IMG/VR virus record: IMGVR_UViG_3300008517_000182
Location: 1-33,401 of that record
Strand: one strand, 5' to 3'
DNA from: a virus
Length of the DNA: 33,401 nucleotides
The position numbers were made by a program, and so were the translations under genes. The notes below the pieces were generated by a model that was not told the origin of the DNA, searched no databases, and saw only the letters and a list, made by a program, of their open reading frames with translations. Positions 7,030 through 15,481 of this stretch are shown in pieces (position 1 is the first letter of the stretch; the number at the start of each line of letters is the position of its first letter).

Positions 7030-7788
7030 TCATGTTGTACTCCATGTATTCCCACCCATTCCAGATGGATGTACTGCATACCATGTAGTACCAATACCAG
7101 CAAGTGTGGTTGCATCTCCTGCATAATTGAATGTTAGATAATAATATTTGGTAGAACTCCCACCAACTTGATATCCAGATGATGATATTTTAGCTGTACA
7201 AGATGTTTCCGCCACATTACCAGAATCAATGTATATCAATGATAATGTCTGTCCTTCAGTTGGAGTAGTTAATTTACAGTTAATACTACCACTTCTTCCA
7301 CTTAAATAAATAATTCCTTCACTTGGAAGTACTGCACCAATTCCAGGTGTACCAGAACCAGATGCATTCAAATAACCAGTTGGTCTACCAACATTACCAG
7401 ATATGTATTTAGCGGTTCGTCTAGTCAAATCATCAGCGATAGTCAGAAAGCCACTAAGTGTAGTGCCACTGAATTTAGCATTAGCACCACTAACATGACC
7501 AGTAGTAGTAATTCCACCAGTACCAACAGTAACTAATCCTGTTCCAGTTGTAAATGTATGTGAACCCTCAACTGTAGTATCTCCATCTAGTGTGACTGCT
7601 GTAGAACCCTGTAATTCAACTGTTGTAGATGTCACTTGAACTTTAGTATCACCGGTAATATCCAATTGTCCATCAGTTGATGAAGAGATATGCAAATCAC
7701 CATCTCTAAAGGAAATTTGTCCACTTCCTTGTTCAGCAATCCTTAAATCATCCCGAACATTTAAATAATTATATTTTGGTCCAGGCAT
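7030..7788 (-). CDS. Beta-rich structural protein (head fibre or appendage)
   Basis: A 252-residue protein beginning MPGPKYNYLNVRDDLRIAE after AAGGAG. The first 120 residues are a regular alternation of Thr/Val/Gly-rich strands (TKVQVTSTTVELQGSTAV, VTVGTGGITTTGHVSG) like the beta-helical shafts of phage fibres. The second half holds a globular domain with GQTLSLIYIDSG, TKYYYLTFNY and a tail AGIGTTWYAVHPSG; similar endings are common in proteins that display a C-terminal knob. It is the first gene after the major capsid gene and the RNA fold at 7838-7885. Its role as a capsid or neck fibre is inferred from position and composition. Confidence 0.6.
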   Translation of the reverse strand: MPGPKYNYLNVRDDLRIAEQGSGQISFRDGDLHISSSTDGQLDITGDTKVQVTSTTVELQGSTAVTLDGDTTVEGSHTFTTGTGLVTVGTGGITTTGHVSGANAKFSGTTLSGFLTIADDLTRRTAKYISGNVGRPTGYLNASGSGTPGIGAVLPSEGIIYLSGRSGSINCKLTTPTEGQTLSLIYIDSGNVAETSCTAKISSSGYQVGGSSTKYYYLTFNYAGDATTLAGIGTTWYAVHPSGMGGNTWSTT

Positions 7789-7837
7789 AGATTCTCCTTA
7801 TTTTTCTATAACAAAATAAATACTTAAAATATAAATA

Positions 7838-7885
7838 CTTGATGCAGTTCATTTTGAAGAACCGAGACTTACATCTCGCATCAAG
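7838..7885 (-). terminator. Three-arm RNA fold after the major capsid gene
   Basis: Outer stem cttgatgc (7838-7845) pairs perfectly with gcatcaag (7878-7885). Inside it are two further stems: gttc/gaac (7847-7850 with 7859-7862) and gaga/tctc (7864-7867 with 7874-7877). The whole is a 48-base three-way junction. It begins 25 bases after the stop of the major capsid gene in the transcribed sense and is followed by the U-rich stretch TATTTATATTTTAAG, so it may stop transcription or protect the 3' end of the capsid message. The same U-rich stretch could carry a TATA box for the genes that follow. Confidence 0.5.
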
Positions 7886-7909
7886 AACATAGAAATTAGT
7901 GTGTTATCA

Positions 7910-8953
7910 TTATTTGTGGCGTATACTGCATCCAGCTTTTTCCTTAATTACATCGAATCCGAATCTCATCCTGAGAACAATTCCCATCAAGTTATGGATT
8001 GGGTCATCATATTCAGTGACTTCAATATCTTGTCTCATTACAAGTTTAGCAAATTTTGCTTTAGAAAATGCTATTGCAGTTACATTACTTGCTGCAGTAG
8101 TATCATCCCAAGTTGGAGTTGCACTATCTGTTGCAGTACATGTGATTGGTGATAATCCCATAAGAAGTGGAACCGTTCCAGTTGTCAATGGAGAGCTTGA
8201 ACCCATATATGCAGAATATGCTAAATTTGAATCTGTTAAAAGCCATCCTTCTGCTGTCGGATGCGTTACAAGTATATCTGGCATAAAGTTCTGTTTCTTG
8301 ATTTTCTTTGCAGCTATTGCTAAATCAGATACTGCAATATGTGTGCCTGTTGGGTCAATTACATTTGTAGTTATCTTGTTAGTTCCATTTAGAATCTTGT
8401 CAAGACATTCCCTGTTGATTGCATTTTCCATTCTTGCACCAGCATTCCGAAGTTCTTCAGCAATAACATCAAAGAGTCCATCATCAATTAAATCCTTAGA
8501 AATTACTGGTCTATCTGCATAATCATCAATTGCTATATCCTGCTTTGTGTATGCTATGGTATGAATTCCTGGTGCTCCAATCTCAGAAACCTTACTTGCA
8601 TATCCTGTATCTTCTCCTTTAACAAATCTCATTGAGTATGAATTTGCATTAACGACTGGAAATACTTTTCTAGCAATTCTGAATGGAACTGTACCTTCTA
8701 TTATAGTGTTATATACCTCTTCCTGAACCAACGTAGAATCATTGATAGCATCTGCTTCGGTTTGAACTAATGCTTTATAACCAGAAAGTCTTTTTGGGAC
8801 TTGTTTTTGGTCGGATTCAAATTTCTCTAAATCTTTATTCCAGAAACAACTAACCGATTCTAATGCCTTAACGAATTGTGCATTGGAAAGCATTTTCCTC
8901 TTTTCTGCTGAACCTGCAAAATTGTATCTTAATATATTTGCGAGCTGTGACAT
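7910..8953 (-). CDS. HK97-fold major capsid protein
   Basis: A 347-residue protein after two decoration-like genes and the prohead protease, in the standard order protease - decoration - capsid. The first 90 residues include a Lys/Glu-rich segment (NKDLEKFESDQKQVPKRL). The body has the pattern of the family: EEVYNTIIEGTVPFRIARKVFPV (N-arm and start of the core), AYTKQDIAIDDYADRPVISKDLIDDGLFDVIAEEL (E-loop end and spine helix with the typical ISKDL), LVTHPTAEGWLL (A-domain strand-helix) and IAFSKAKFAKLVMRQDIEVTEYDDPIHNLMGIVLRMRFG (final P-domain strands). GGTATTTAAT precedes the ATG. It builds the icosahedral shell. Confidence 0.85.
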   Translation of the reverse strand: MSQLANILRYNFAGSAEKRKMLSNAQFVKALESVSCFWNKDLEKFESDQKQVPKRLSGYKALVQTEADAINDSTLVQEEVYNTIIEGTVPFRIARKVFPVVNANSYSMRFVKGEDTGYASKVSEIGAPGIHTIAYTKQDIAIDDYADRPVISKDLIDDGLFDVIAEELRNAGARMENAINRECLDKILNGTNKITTNVIDPTGTHIAVSDLAIAAKKIKKQNFMPDILVTHPTAEGWLLTDSNLAYSAYMGSSSPLTTGTVPLLMGLSPITCTATDSATPTWDDTTAASNVTAIAFSKAKFAKLVMRQDIEVTEYDDPIHNLMGIVLRMRFGFDVIKEKAGCSIRHK

Positions 8954-9045
8954 ATTAAATACCTTTCATTAATAACATACGAATTGCACATATTTCTCTT
9001 ACTATGTACAATTCAACAAATAAACAAATTAAACTTACATTAATT

Positions 9046-9423
9046 TTACCTTAAGAGAACTCTAACTGCTCCACTAGAAGCAATGCCCTCAAGAGCAATG
9101 CCTACACTTGCATACGTGCCATAAAATCCACCTGCATGAACTTTACCAGTTGCTGCTGCATATAAATCATCACCAGCAGTTACTGCACTTGATACACAGC
9201 ATCTAACAATGCAATAAGGACCAGCTATAGTTATCATTTTTCCCGCAGCAGTCTCATATAATGCTACACCAATCGTATTACAAGAATTTGCTGAAGCATG
9301 AACTACTTGCATCGGTCCAGCGGGTTTAACAAATGCTGCACCAGATATTGCACTTGATGCCTTGAAACTGTATAAGTTCTGACCTACTACTAGAATGTCA
9401 TCACTAGGGGTTACAATTGCCAT
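9046..9423 (-). CDS. Capsid decoration-like protein (DUF2190-like), copy 2
   Basis: A 125-residue, Ala/Gly/Val-rich beta protein starting MAIVTPSDDILVVGQNLYSF. It ends ASVGIALEGIASSGAVRVLLR, the pattern of DUF2190-type decoration or head-fibre proteins, which have a run of G-spaced strands ending in iG.Ale....g..vrVlL. A conserved IVRCC segment in the middle is shared with its neighbour at 9438-9818. It is placed between the protease-scaffold gene and the major capsid gene, as decoration proteins usually are. GGAGATATAAC lies upstream of the ATG. A 92-base gap follows before the capsid gene. Confidence 0.7.
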   Translation of the reverse strand: MAIVTPSDDILVVGQNLYSFKASSAISGAAFVKPAGPMQVVHASANSCNTIGVALYETAAGKMITIAGPYCIVRCCVSSAVTAGDDLYAAATGKVHAGGFYGTYASVGIALEGIASSGAVRVLLR

Positions 9424-9437
9424 TGTTATATCTCCAC

Positions 9438-9818
9438 TTATTTAAGTAAAACCCTAAGTGCACCACCCGAAACAGCTGCTTCAAGGGCAATTCCAATACA
9501 TGGAGAAGTACCACCATATACTAAGGAATCATCCACTTTTCCATCATTAGCTACAAATAAATCTGCTCCCATAGCAATACCAGAAGCTGCACAACATCTC
9601 ACGATATTTCCACGACCATATACATCAACATAATCGCCCTTTGCAGTCTCATACGATGCTACACCTATTGCATTATCAGTAGATTCTGTAGCTTTAACCA
9701 CTTGCATTGGACCAGCTACCTTAACACATGCTGCACCAGAAATAGCTCCAGATGCTTCGAAACTATATATGTTTATGCCATCCACTAGAATATCATCACT
9801 TGGAGTTACTATCGCCAT
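9438..9818 (-). CDS. Capsid decoration-like protein (DUF2190-like), copy 1
   Basis: A 126-residue paralogue of 9046-9423. The first 12 residues are identical (MAIVTPSDDILV); blocks YSFEASGAISGAA, AGPMQVV, NAIGVA.YETA, NIVRCCA and IGIALEAA are shared, while the segments between differ. AAAGGTG precedes the ATG by a few bases. Both genes retain paired cysteines in the RCC motif, which might stabilise a virion protein. Its role on the capsid surface is inferred from family resemblance and synteny. Confidence 0.7.
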   Translation of the reverse strand: MAIVTPSDDILVDGINIYSFEASGAISGAACVKVAGPMQVVKATESTDNAIGVASYETAKGDYVDVYGRGNIVRCCAASGIAMGADLFVANDGKVDDSLVYGGTSPCIGIALEAAVSGGALRVLLK

Positions 9819-9857
9819 TTTTCACCTTTCTATTTATTTAACAAAGAAACATAAGTA

Positions 9858-12002
9858 TTAGTACACTAATCTACTATGCTTAACAATGCCATCTTTGATG
9901 ACTATTCCGTTATCATCGAATACTTCAATTTCATCATCAGCATCTTCATCACCTTTCTGCACAGTCTTTGGTTCTTTACTCTCTACATCTGCTTTAGAAA
10001 GAATTTCTATCTTTTTCTTTTGTGCATCAATCTGGTCATCTCTTGCCTTGATTGCCATTTTCATCTCATCCATTTCAGATTCCTCTTTCTTTTTCTCAAA
10101 CAGATTGGAAAATTGCTCACCGATTGACTTTGTTAGTTCATCTTTAAATACATCAAAGTCTTCCTTTGTAACAAATTGTGGATTATCTGCCTTCTCTTCG
10201 GTCGGTTCATCTTCAGCAGGTTTCTCATCTTTAGTTTCTGTTTCAGATTTATCTTCTTTCTCTTCTGGGTCTTCTTGCTTTACTTCAGTTATCTTTGATA
10301 AAGCAGCTTCGATATTGAAGATAGCTCTCTCCATATTCTCAATGCGTTCTTCTACAGATAATTCAACAGTATCATCATCAGTCTTTCCCTCAGTTTCAGA
10401 AGGTTCAGTATCTTCTTCTTTAACTTCAGTTTTAATTTTCTTTTTCATTGTATCATTATTTATATCACAATCTTTACATACATCAGATAAATTGTTAGCA
10501 TCAAATTTAGATTTAGAAATTACAACAAATCCTGACATCTCATTAACTGGAAATTGGCAAATTGAAACTTCGAATATATTAATATCGTTCAATACATCTT
10601 TGCAATCTTCTCCATGAATGTTACATACTCTTTCTGGTTCACTCAAAATCTCACAACCTATTGAAAAACCATTTAGTTCTCCATTTAAAATTGATTGCCA
10701 TAAGTTATCAGCCGTCTTAATATCTTTACGAATTTCTGCAATTATATAAAGTCCTTTATCATCTACACGGGTTTTTAAATTACCGTATGAAGGAATTATT
10801 CTTCCCACTTGAATGTTTTTATGAGTTAACATCAAATTAGCATATGAAGGATCAGATAACAATGATTCAATTCCTTTTTTCAATGCATCTGTTGTAATTA
10901 GTTGTTCTTGAGAATCTATTACAGCAACACTATTACCAGTAATGAAGTGCTTACCATTTCTTCTAGCAACAAAAAAGGAGTTTGGAACTGTAACACACCA
11001 TACATCTCCTTGATATTTTTCTATAATTCTATTATGTGCACAAACATCCTTTCTATCTGTAATATATGCGTCATAATCCCCTCCCTTCTGTTTAGATTCC
11101 ATATTGATGTTAAACTTCTTACCTATCTTTAATGCAATTTCTTGTACCTGACTGATTAAATCATAATGCTCTTCATGATATGATAGTATTAATCTTTTAT
11201 TTCTATTTGGTCTCTTATCATATCCGTGTCCACCATCTCCCTTCATCAATGTATCAAATATAATCCCCAACTGTCTCTTACTAGAGTTTAATATTTTTCT
11301 AGTGAATCTTTTATTAGGAATTAATTGCCTAATTTTCTCTCCATCATCACTATGGATTAAGAAACAATGAGTGTCCTTATGATTTTCTTTCTTATTTTGA
11401 TAAATATTATGTGAAAAAGAGATACCAATTCTTTTAAGAAGTGCATCTATTTCATCATAATATTCTGTTATATTGATTCTGATATCTCTTCTATCAACTC
11501 TAAAATGCCCTTCTGTGATAATCCATGATAATAACCGTAACATATCATCAGATATATCAATTTCATCATTATCATAATTGCCAGTTGTTGGTATTTTATC
11601 ACTCCCAGCAATTTGATATGAAAGTTTGACTCTATCATCACATCTATATCCTCTTACAAACCATCTATGATTCAATGTAGTTATTGTGTCTATAGAAGCA
11701 GATTTAATATGTAATACGTCATCATCGATTTTATAATTCCACTTGCTAAGAAAATTCTGATACTCTAATTTATTGCTTTCTGGATTCCATGTTAATACCA
11801 TGTCAGTTGATTTAATAGTATCATGATTTTTCCATCCATTGTCAGTAAGAATATCAGTGTCCGCAGAAACACAAGCATATCCTGCAATTATCCTATCCCC
11901 ATCTGCTTTCTCAACTATCTTGACATTTCCAAACAATTTAAATGGAATTGTTCTAGTATCAATTCTAGACTCAGCCATCAAGGAGAGTTCTTTTATATTC
12001 AC
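9858..12002 (-). CDS. Prohead protease (XkdF-like) with scaffold-like tail and intein
   Basis: A 714-residue precursor starting at GTG 12002, whose first bases overlap the previous stop (GTGA). Residues 1-43 and 358-about 500 form the protease: IIAGYA joins to SVAVIDSQEQLITTDAL, the usual opening strand; His394 in MLTHKN and Ser447 in NGFSIGCE fit the catalytic His and Ser of the HK97/U35 group. Residues about 520-690 are acidic, Lys/Glu-rich and partly coiled coil (VEERIENMERAIFNIEAALSK), like a fused scaffolding domain that the protease would later digest. Residues 44-357 are an intein that must be removed to restore the protease. It should mature the procapsid. Confidence 0.85.
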   Translation of the reverse strand: MNIKELSLMAESRIDTRTIPFKLFGNVKIVEKADGDRIIAGYACVSADTDILTDNGWKNHDTIKSTDMVLTWNPESNKLEYQNFLSKWNYKIDDDVLHIKSASIDTITTLNHRWFVRGYRCDDRVKLSYQIAGSDKIPTTGNYDNDEIDISDDMLRLLSWIITEGHFRVDRRDIRINITEYYDEIDALLKRIGISFSHNIYQNKKENHKDTHCFLIHSDDGEKIRQLIPNKRFTRKILNSSKRQLGIIFDTLMKGDGGHGYDKRPNRNKRLILSYHEEHYDLISQVQEIALKIGKKFNINMESKQKGGDYDAYITDRKDVCAHNRIIEKYQGDVWCVTVPNSFFVARRNGKHFITGNSVAVIDSQEQLITTDALKKGIESLLSDPSYANLMLTHKNIQVGRIIPSYGNLKTRVDDKGLYIIAEIRKDIKTADNLWQSILNGELNGFSIGCEILSEPERVCNIHGEDCKDVLNDINIFEVSICQFPVNEMSGFVVISKSKFDANNLSDVCKDCDINNDTMKKKIKTEVKEEDTEPSETEGKTDDDTVELSVEERIENMERAIFNIEAALSKITEVKQEDPEEKEDKSETETKDEKPAEDEPTEEKADNPQFVTKEDFDVFKDELTKSIGEQFSNLFEKKKEESEMDEMKMAIKARDDQIDAQKKKIEILSKADVESKEPKTVQKGDEDADDEIEVFDDNGIVIKDGIVKHSRLVY
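10932..11873 (-). mobile_element. Intein with LAGLIDADG endonuclease in the prohead protease
   Basis: A 314-residue intein, residues 44-357 of the precursor. Block A is CVSADTDILTDNGW with Cys1; block B has TTLNHRWFVRG; block F reads VWCVTVPNSFF; block G is FITGN followed by Ser+1. Two LAGLIDADG-type motifs (LLSWIITEGH and FDTLMKGDGG) show a homing endonuclease domain. Trp at B:12, Cys at F:4 and Thr at G:5 match the WCT triplet of the phage-linked class 3 inteins, although Cys1 is also present. The insertion site is the conserved GYA.V strand at the start of the protease fold. Confidence 0.9.
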
Positions 12003-12265
12003 GATATCAACTTAATAAATATAGCTACAAGTGATACTCCAATGCCACCAAATGCCCATTTAATGTTACTGATAGTAGTTTCAATTGCAGTCAATCTACT
12101 CTCATTAGTTGTTATGTGATTATCTAAACGTAAATTAATTCCATCTAGTTTACTATCGAAATCATCTATTCTACCAATTATATATTTTAATAAGTCCCTT
12201 GTTGTGTAATTTCTATTTCCATTAGTGTCATTGAATTTCTTAATTAAATCTTCTATATTATCCAT
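11999..12265 (-). CDS. XhlA-like coiled coil protein with C-terminal membrane segment
   Basis: An 88-residue protein: two helical charged segments (DLIKKFND, DLLKYIIGRIDDFDSKL), then a coiled-coil stretch INLRLDNHITTNESRLTAIETTISNIKW, then a hydrophobic C-terminus AFGGIGVSLVAIFIKLI that can span a membrane. This layout matches the XhlA haemolysin-like proteins that accompany phage holins. GTGAT precedes the ATG, and the stop overlaps the GTG start of the protease gene. A lysis role is possible, but the position among head and appendage genes is unusual for a lysis gene; membrane anchoring of another process cannot be excluded. Confidence 0.55.
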   Translation of the reverse strand: MDNIEDLIKKFNDTNGNRNYTTRDLLKYIIGRIDDFDSKLDGINLRLDNHITTNESRLTAIETTISNIKWAFGGIGVSLVAIFIKLIS

Positions 12266-12272
12266 AATATCA

Positions 12273-12734
12273 CTAATATGGTGTGCCAGTTATATTTACC
12301 ATCCATGAACCTGTTGCTCCACTTCTCAATCCTGAAATTCTTGCTCTCACATAAGGATGATGTTCTGTATTACTATAATACCATTTTTGACTACTTGTCA
12401 TTTCCATACGTTTTATATTATACCATTCTGAATTGTTATCCCAACTACCTTCAAAGTTCACAGCCATTCCACTACCAAGAACATGTGTTGTGAAACTCCC
12501 TGCTGATACATAAAATGTTTTAGTTTTATAATAATTAGCATAAACTGCCGAACCTGTTACTTCTAAAGTCGTGCTACCAGTAATATTTGTAGTTGATAAT
12601 GTTGCTGGATATGTCAATACATCCATTCCATAAAGTCCGACACCACTAGCTACTGTACCTGAGATATAACTTACATTGACATCTCTTATATGTCCAGGAT
12701 AATAATTAGCCTCAAACCCACCTACGATTACCAT
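12273..12734 (-). CDS. Beta-rich structural or appendage protein
   Basis: A 153-residue protein with almost no charged helices and many Gly/Ser/Thr/Tyr-rich strands (VNVSYISGTVASGVGLYGMD, LSTTNITGSTTLEVTGSAVY). The central part is SGMAVNFEGSWDNNSEWYNIKRMEM and the end is RARISGLRSGATGSWMVNITG, a typical beta-sandwich or jelly-roll ending (the SG..G...V.I.G pattern). There is no signal peptide. It follows the appendage gene 13379-15481 and its coiled-coil partner, so it may be part of the same virion appendage. Family not recognised. Confidence 0.55.
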   Translation of the reverse strand: MVIVGGFEANYYPGHIRDVNVSYISGTVASGVGLYGMDVLTYPATLSTTNITGSTTLEVTGSAVYANYYKTKTFYVSAGSFTTHVLGSGMAVNFEGSWDNNSEWYNIKRMEMTSSQKWYYSNTEHHPYVRARISGLRSGATGSWMVNITGTPY

Positions 12735-12762
12735 AACATTAACTCTCTCTCATAAATTTACA

Positions 12763-13386
12763 TTAAGTGGTATTCCAAATCAAAGCCATGTAAGAATAAT
12801 CTTCTCCTTCACTTGGCTCTAACCAGAATGAATCTTCTTTAACATACAAATCTTTCAACTTAATCACATCCTCTCTTGGAATATCCCACTCCAATGAAAT
12901 TAATTTGTCTTCGCTCTGATTATAGAATCTAATTTCAATATGTGCTCCATAGTCCATCAAATCTACAAATGGACACCAATCCCCTCCTTGCAATTCTTTA
13001 TATTTATCCTTATCTATGTCAGTAAAATGAATTTGAAGTAAAGTTGTATCCTTTTCTTCTTTAGAACCGAAAGTTTTCTTAATCACACCTAAATCATCAA
13101 CTATTTCAATATCATCTTTAGATACCAATTCATATGATTCATCATTCATCTGAATAACATAATCATGTCCCTTAATCTTCTTATTCTGTAATTCAATAAG
13201 CTTCTTTTCCTGCTTATGTGTTTGTTCCTTCAATTCATTTAATTGTTCTTTATTCTGTTCATATTCAATGAATATATTCTTTTTCAATTCCTTAATTTCA
13301 TCTAATGCAATCTTCTCAAGTTCCTCCTCTGACTTCACTTTTTCTATTCTTCTCTTATATTCCTCTATCACAGAATCCTTATTCAT
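12763..13386 (-). CDS. Coiled-coil protein with C-terminal beta domain
   Basis: A 207-residue protein. Residues 1-75 are a continuous Lys/Glu-rich coiled coil (EYKRRIEKVKSEEELEKIA onward), followed by a beta-rich domain from about residue 78 with HDYVIQMNDESYELVSKDD, DWCPFVDLMDYGAHIEIRF, and LISLEWDIPREDVIKL. The start ATG overlaps the end of the 700-residue appendage gene by 8 bases, which indicates co-expression and perhaps partnership, since that protein also ends in a coiled coil. I do not recognise the family. A chaperone or connector for the appendage is a possible role, not demonstrated. Confidence 0.6.
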   Translation of the reverse strand: MNKDSVIEEYKRRIEKVKSEEELEKIALDEIKELKKNIFIEYEQNKEQLNELKEQTHKQEKKLIELQNKKIKGHDYVIQMNDESYELVSKDDIEIVDDLGVIKKTFGSKEEKDTTLLQIHFTDIDKDKYKELQGGDWCPFVDLMDYGAHIEIRFYNQSEDKLISLEWDIPREDVIKLKDLYVKEDSFWLEPSEGEDYSYMALIWNTT

Positions 13387-15481
13387 TATTTTTGTCCTTT
13401 ATATTTTCCATTAAATTATCAACATCTTCATCTCTCATGTTGGAAACTAATATTTTAGTAATCATTGTGTCTATTTCATCTAATCTCAACTTTAGTTCAT
13501 CTATATCATTCATCCCAATCTCAGGCTTTAAATCATCCTTGTATTTGATTAATATTTTAGTAGTATCATTCAATTTCTTAATTATATCACCAGAATCTTT
13601 TTTGTTGGTCATATCCTTTTTGATATTCACAATGCTTTCCAATATCTCATTAATTCTTAATTTAATTTCATTAGATGATTTAGATATGCTTTCTATTTCT
13701 TCATCATGGTATTTATCAATGTTCTCTGATACTTCCTTCAATAATCCTCTTGTTTCTTTAGTATCCTCCAATATGGTGTCTCTTTGCTTGTGTGTCCACG
13801 GAGACTTGCTTCCTGGAATTACATAAGTATCTCTTGCCCCGCCTCCACCACCTAAACTCCCATGGTCACTAGCTGCTGTTCCCCTACCAAATGCAGTAGT
13901 TCTCCAATCAACATAATCATCATCTTCATCAGTAGTTCTTATTCTACCCTTAACTGCATTACCATAACCATTAGCAGTTTGGAATATAACTGTGGCTATT
14001 GGTCTCATTTCAGGACCAGGCAAGTCACCTAATAATAAACTATTAACTTCAGTTGTTGCTCCTTCTCTAGCATCAGCAGTACCATCATATTCAGTTTGAC
14101 CAATTATAGAAATCACTGAATCTTCTTTCTTTGTGGTACCGAATACATGAGCAAGAACAAAATCTAAATTGTCAACTTCCTGTAGACTCCAATTTCCAGA
14201 ATCATTTTGATTCCAAGCTAATCTACCAGTACCAATAGTTAATACAGAAAATCCAGCATTAGTAGTCTTAAACCAAATACCAGATGTTCCACTTCTATAA
14301 TAGATTGGCAACCCAATCGTTGAATCAACTGATGAATTATCTATACTTATATCTTCATCAATCACTGTTCCTACATCAACACCAAATTGTGCATGTGAAT
14401 CTTCATCACCATCACCATTTGATGATATAGTGTTTAATGCAAGTCCATCAAGCCATCTAGTTCCTTCTACATAATGTAAATATTGATGTGTGTCACCATC
14501 CATCTGAATTCCATGTCTCTCTTCACCAACATATGGGGCAGTTTGACTGCTCTTATTCCAATAAATTATAGAAACTAACGGCTTATTACGAAAGATATCA
14601 GCTTCTTCAATTAAATCTGGAGATACAGAATCAATAAAATCTCTATTAGAACTTAAATATAAATAATGTAATCCAGTAGTGTCAGATATTTGAATATTAG
14701 CAGATGCTATAGTATATTTAGTTCCTCTAAGATAATAATCAAATGTTGCAGAAGCGGCAGATATAGCAAACTGCCTATCTACATCACTCCAATATAATGT
14801 AGAATCAGTCCTATTAAGAAATCCAGTTGGTTCATTTGTTGAAGTGTATACATCCCAAACTTGGCTACTAAGAATTTGTCCTAAACTTGATGGATAGTAT
14901 AAATTTCTTGAGTTAGATGAAAACGATACTAATGTAGAAACTGTACCAGAAGTTCCAGCACCAATTCCACTTCCATAATACAAGTTTATTGCATTTGAAG
15001 AGAAATCTGATAATGCTTTTCCTAATGATGATGGATAGAATTGTTCAATAGCAGTTGAACTTGCTATGTAATCTTTAATATACTGACCTGAAATTATTGC
15101 ATGGAATGAATGAATTTTAAGAGATTGTGATGATGCATATGCAGAAGAGTATTCATTCCCACTTGCTAATATTTCTTCATATCTTTGACTAGAACCATTT
15201 ACCCAATCATATGCTTGATTCCAATTAGCTTCTTCTGTTACTGAAACATGAACTGAAGCATTACCAGAATGCCCTATATAACCAGATGCCCCAGACCAAG
15301 CTGCTCCAGATGCTCCTATCGATTCATAAACAGTATCTAACCAATCAGTTAAATTACTTGAAGGAAAATGAATGTCTTTATTTGAAGAATGTTGAAAGTA
15401 GTTACCAGAAAGCCCATAGAAACCAGTTGCTCCTGACCATGCAACATCAGCTACTATTTGCTTTAGTAGGATGTTTGCCAT
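13379..15481 (-). CDS. Large tail fibre / appendage protein
   Basis: A 700-residue protein starting MANILLKQIVADVAWSGATG after AGGAGAT. Residues 1-250 are Ser/Gly/Asn/Tyr-rich with repeated motifs (SGNEYSSAYASSQS, YPSSLGKALSDFSSNA, YPSSLGQILSS), shared in part with the fibre at 1-1108. Residues about 310-350 contain HGIQMDGDTHQYLHYVEGT, a motif I associate with phage and viral receptor-binding or collar proteins. A globular beta region runs to about 540 and contains the Gly-rich linker LGGGGGAR. Residues 560-700 are charged coiled coil. It should be a virion surface protein, most likely for host attachment; the exact location is unknown. Confidence 0.65.
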   Translation of the reverse strand: MANILLKQIVADVAWSGATGFYGLSGNYFQHSSNKDIHFPSSNLTDWLDTVYESIGASGAAWSGASGYIGHSGNASVHVSVTEEANWNQAYDWVNGSSQRYEEILASGNEYSSAYASSQSLKIHSFHAIISGQYIKDYIASSTAIEQFYPSSLGKALSDFSSNAINLYYGSGIGAGTSGTVSTLVSFSSNSRNLYYPSSLGQILSSQVWDVYTSTNEPTGFLNRTDSTLYWSDVDRQFAISAASATFDYYLRGTKYTIASANIQISDTTGLHYLYLSSNRDFIDSVSPDLIEEADIFRNKPLVSIIYWNKSSQTAPYVGEERHGIQMDGDTHQYLHYVEGTRWLDGLALNTISSNGDGDEDSHAQFGVDVGTVIDEDISIDNSSVDSTIGLPIYYRSGTSGIWFKTTNAGFSVLTIGTGRLAWNQNDSGNWSLQEVDNLDFVLAHVFGTTKKEDSVISIIGQTEYDGTADAREGATTEVNSLLLGDLPGPEMRPIATVIFQTANGYGNAVKGRIRTTDEDDDYVDWRTTAFGRGTAASDHGSLGGGGGARDTYVIPGSKSPWTHKQRDTILEDTKETRGLLKEVSENIDKYHDEEIESISKSSNEIKLRINEILESIVNIKKDMTNKKDSGDIIKKLNDTTKILIKYKDDLKPEIGMNDIDELKLRLDEIDTMITKILVSNMRDEDVDNLMENIKDKNNE

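Noticed and set aside
7899-8522. Rightward frame of 207 codons opposite the major capsid gene
   Set aside because: The capsid gene on the other strand has clear family patterns; this frame is low in charged residues and has no start signal.
9886-10617. Rightward Ser-rich frame of 243 codons
   Set aside because: It lies opposite the acidic Lys/Glu-rich scaffold-like part of the protease gene; reverse reading of such codons gives Ser/Phe/Leu-rich frames. No ribosome site.
13305-13826. Rightward hydrophobic frame of 173 codons
   Set aside because: It mirrors the coiled-coil end of the appendage gene; it looks like a membrane protein only because Lys/Glu codons read as Leu/Phe/Ser in reverse.
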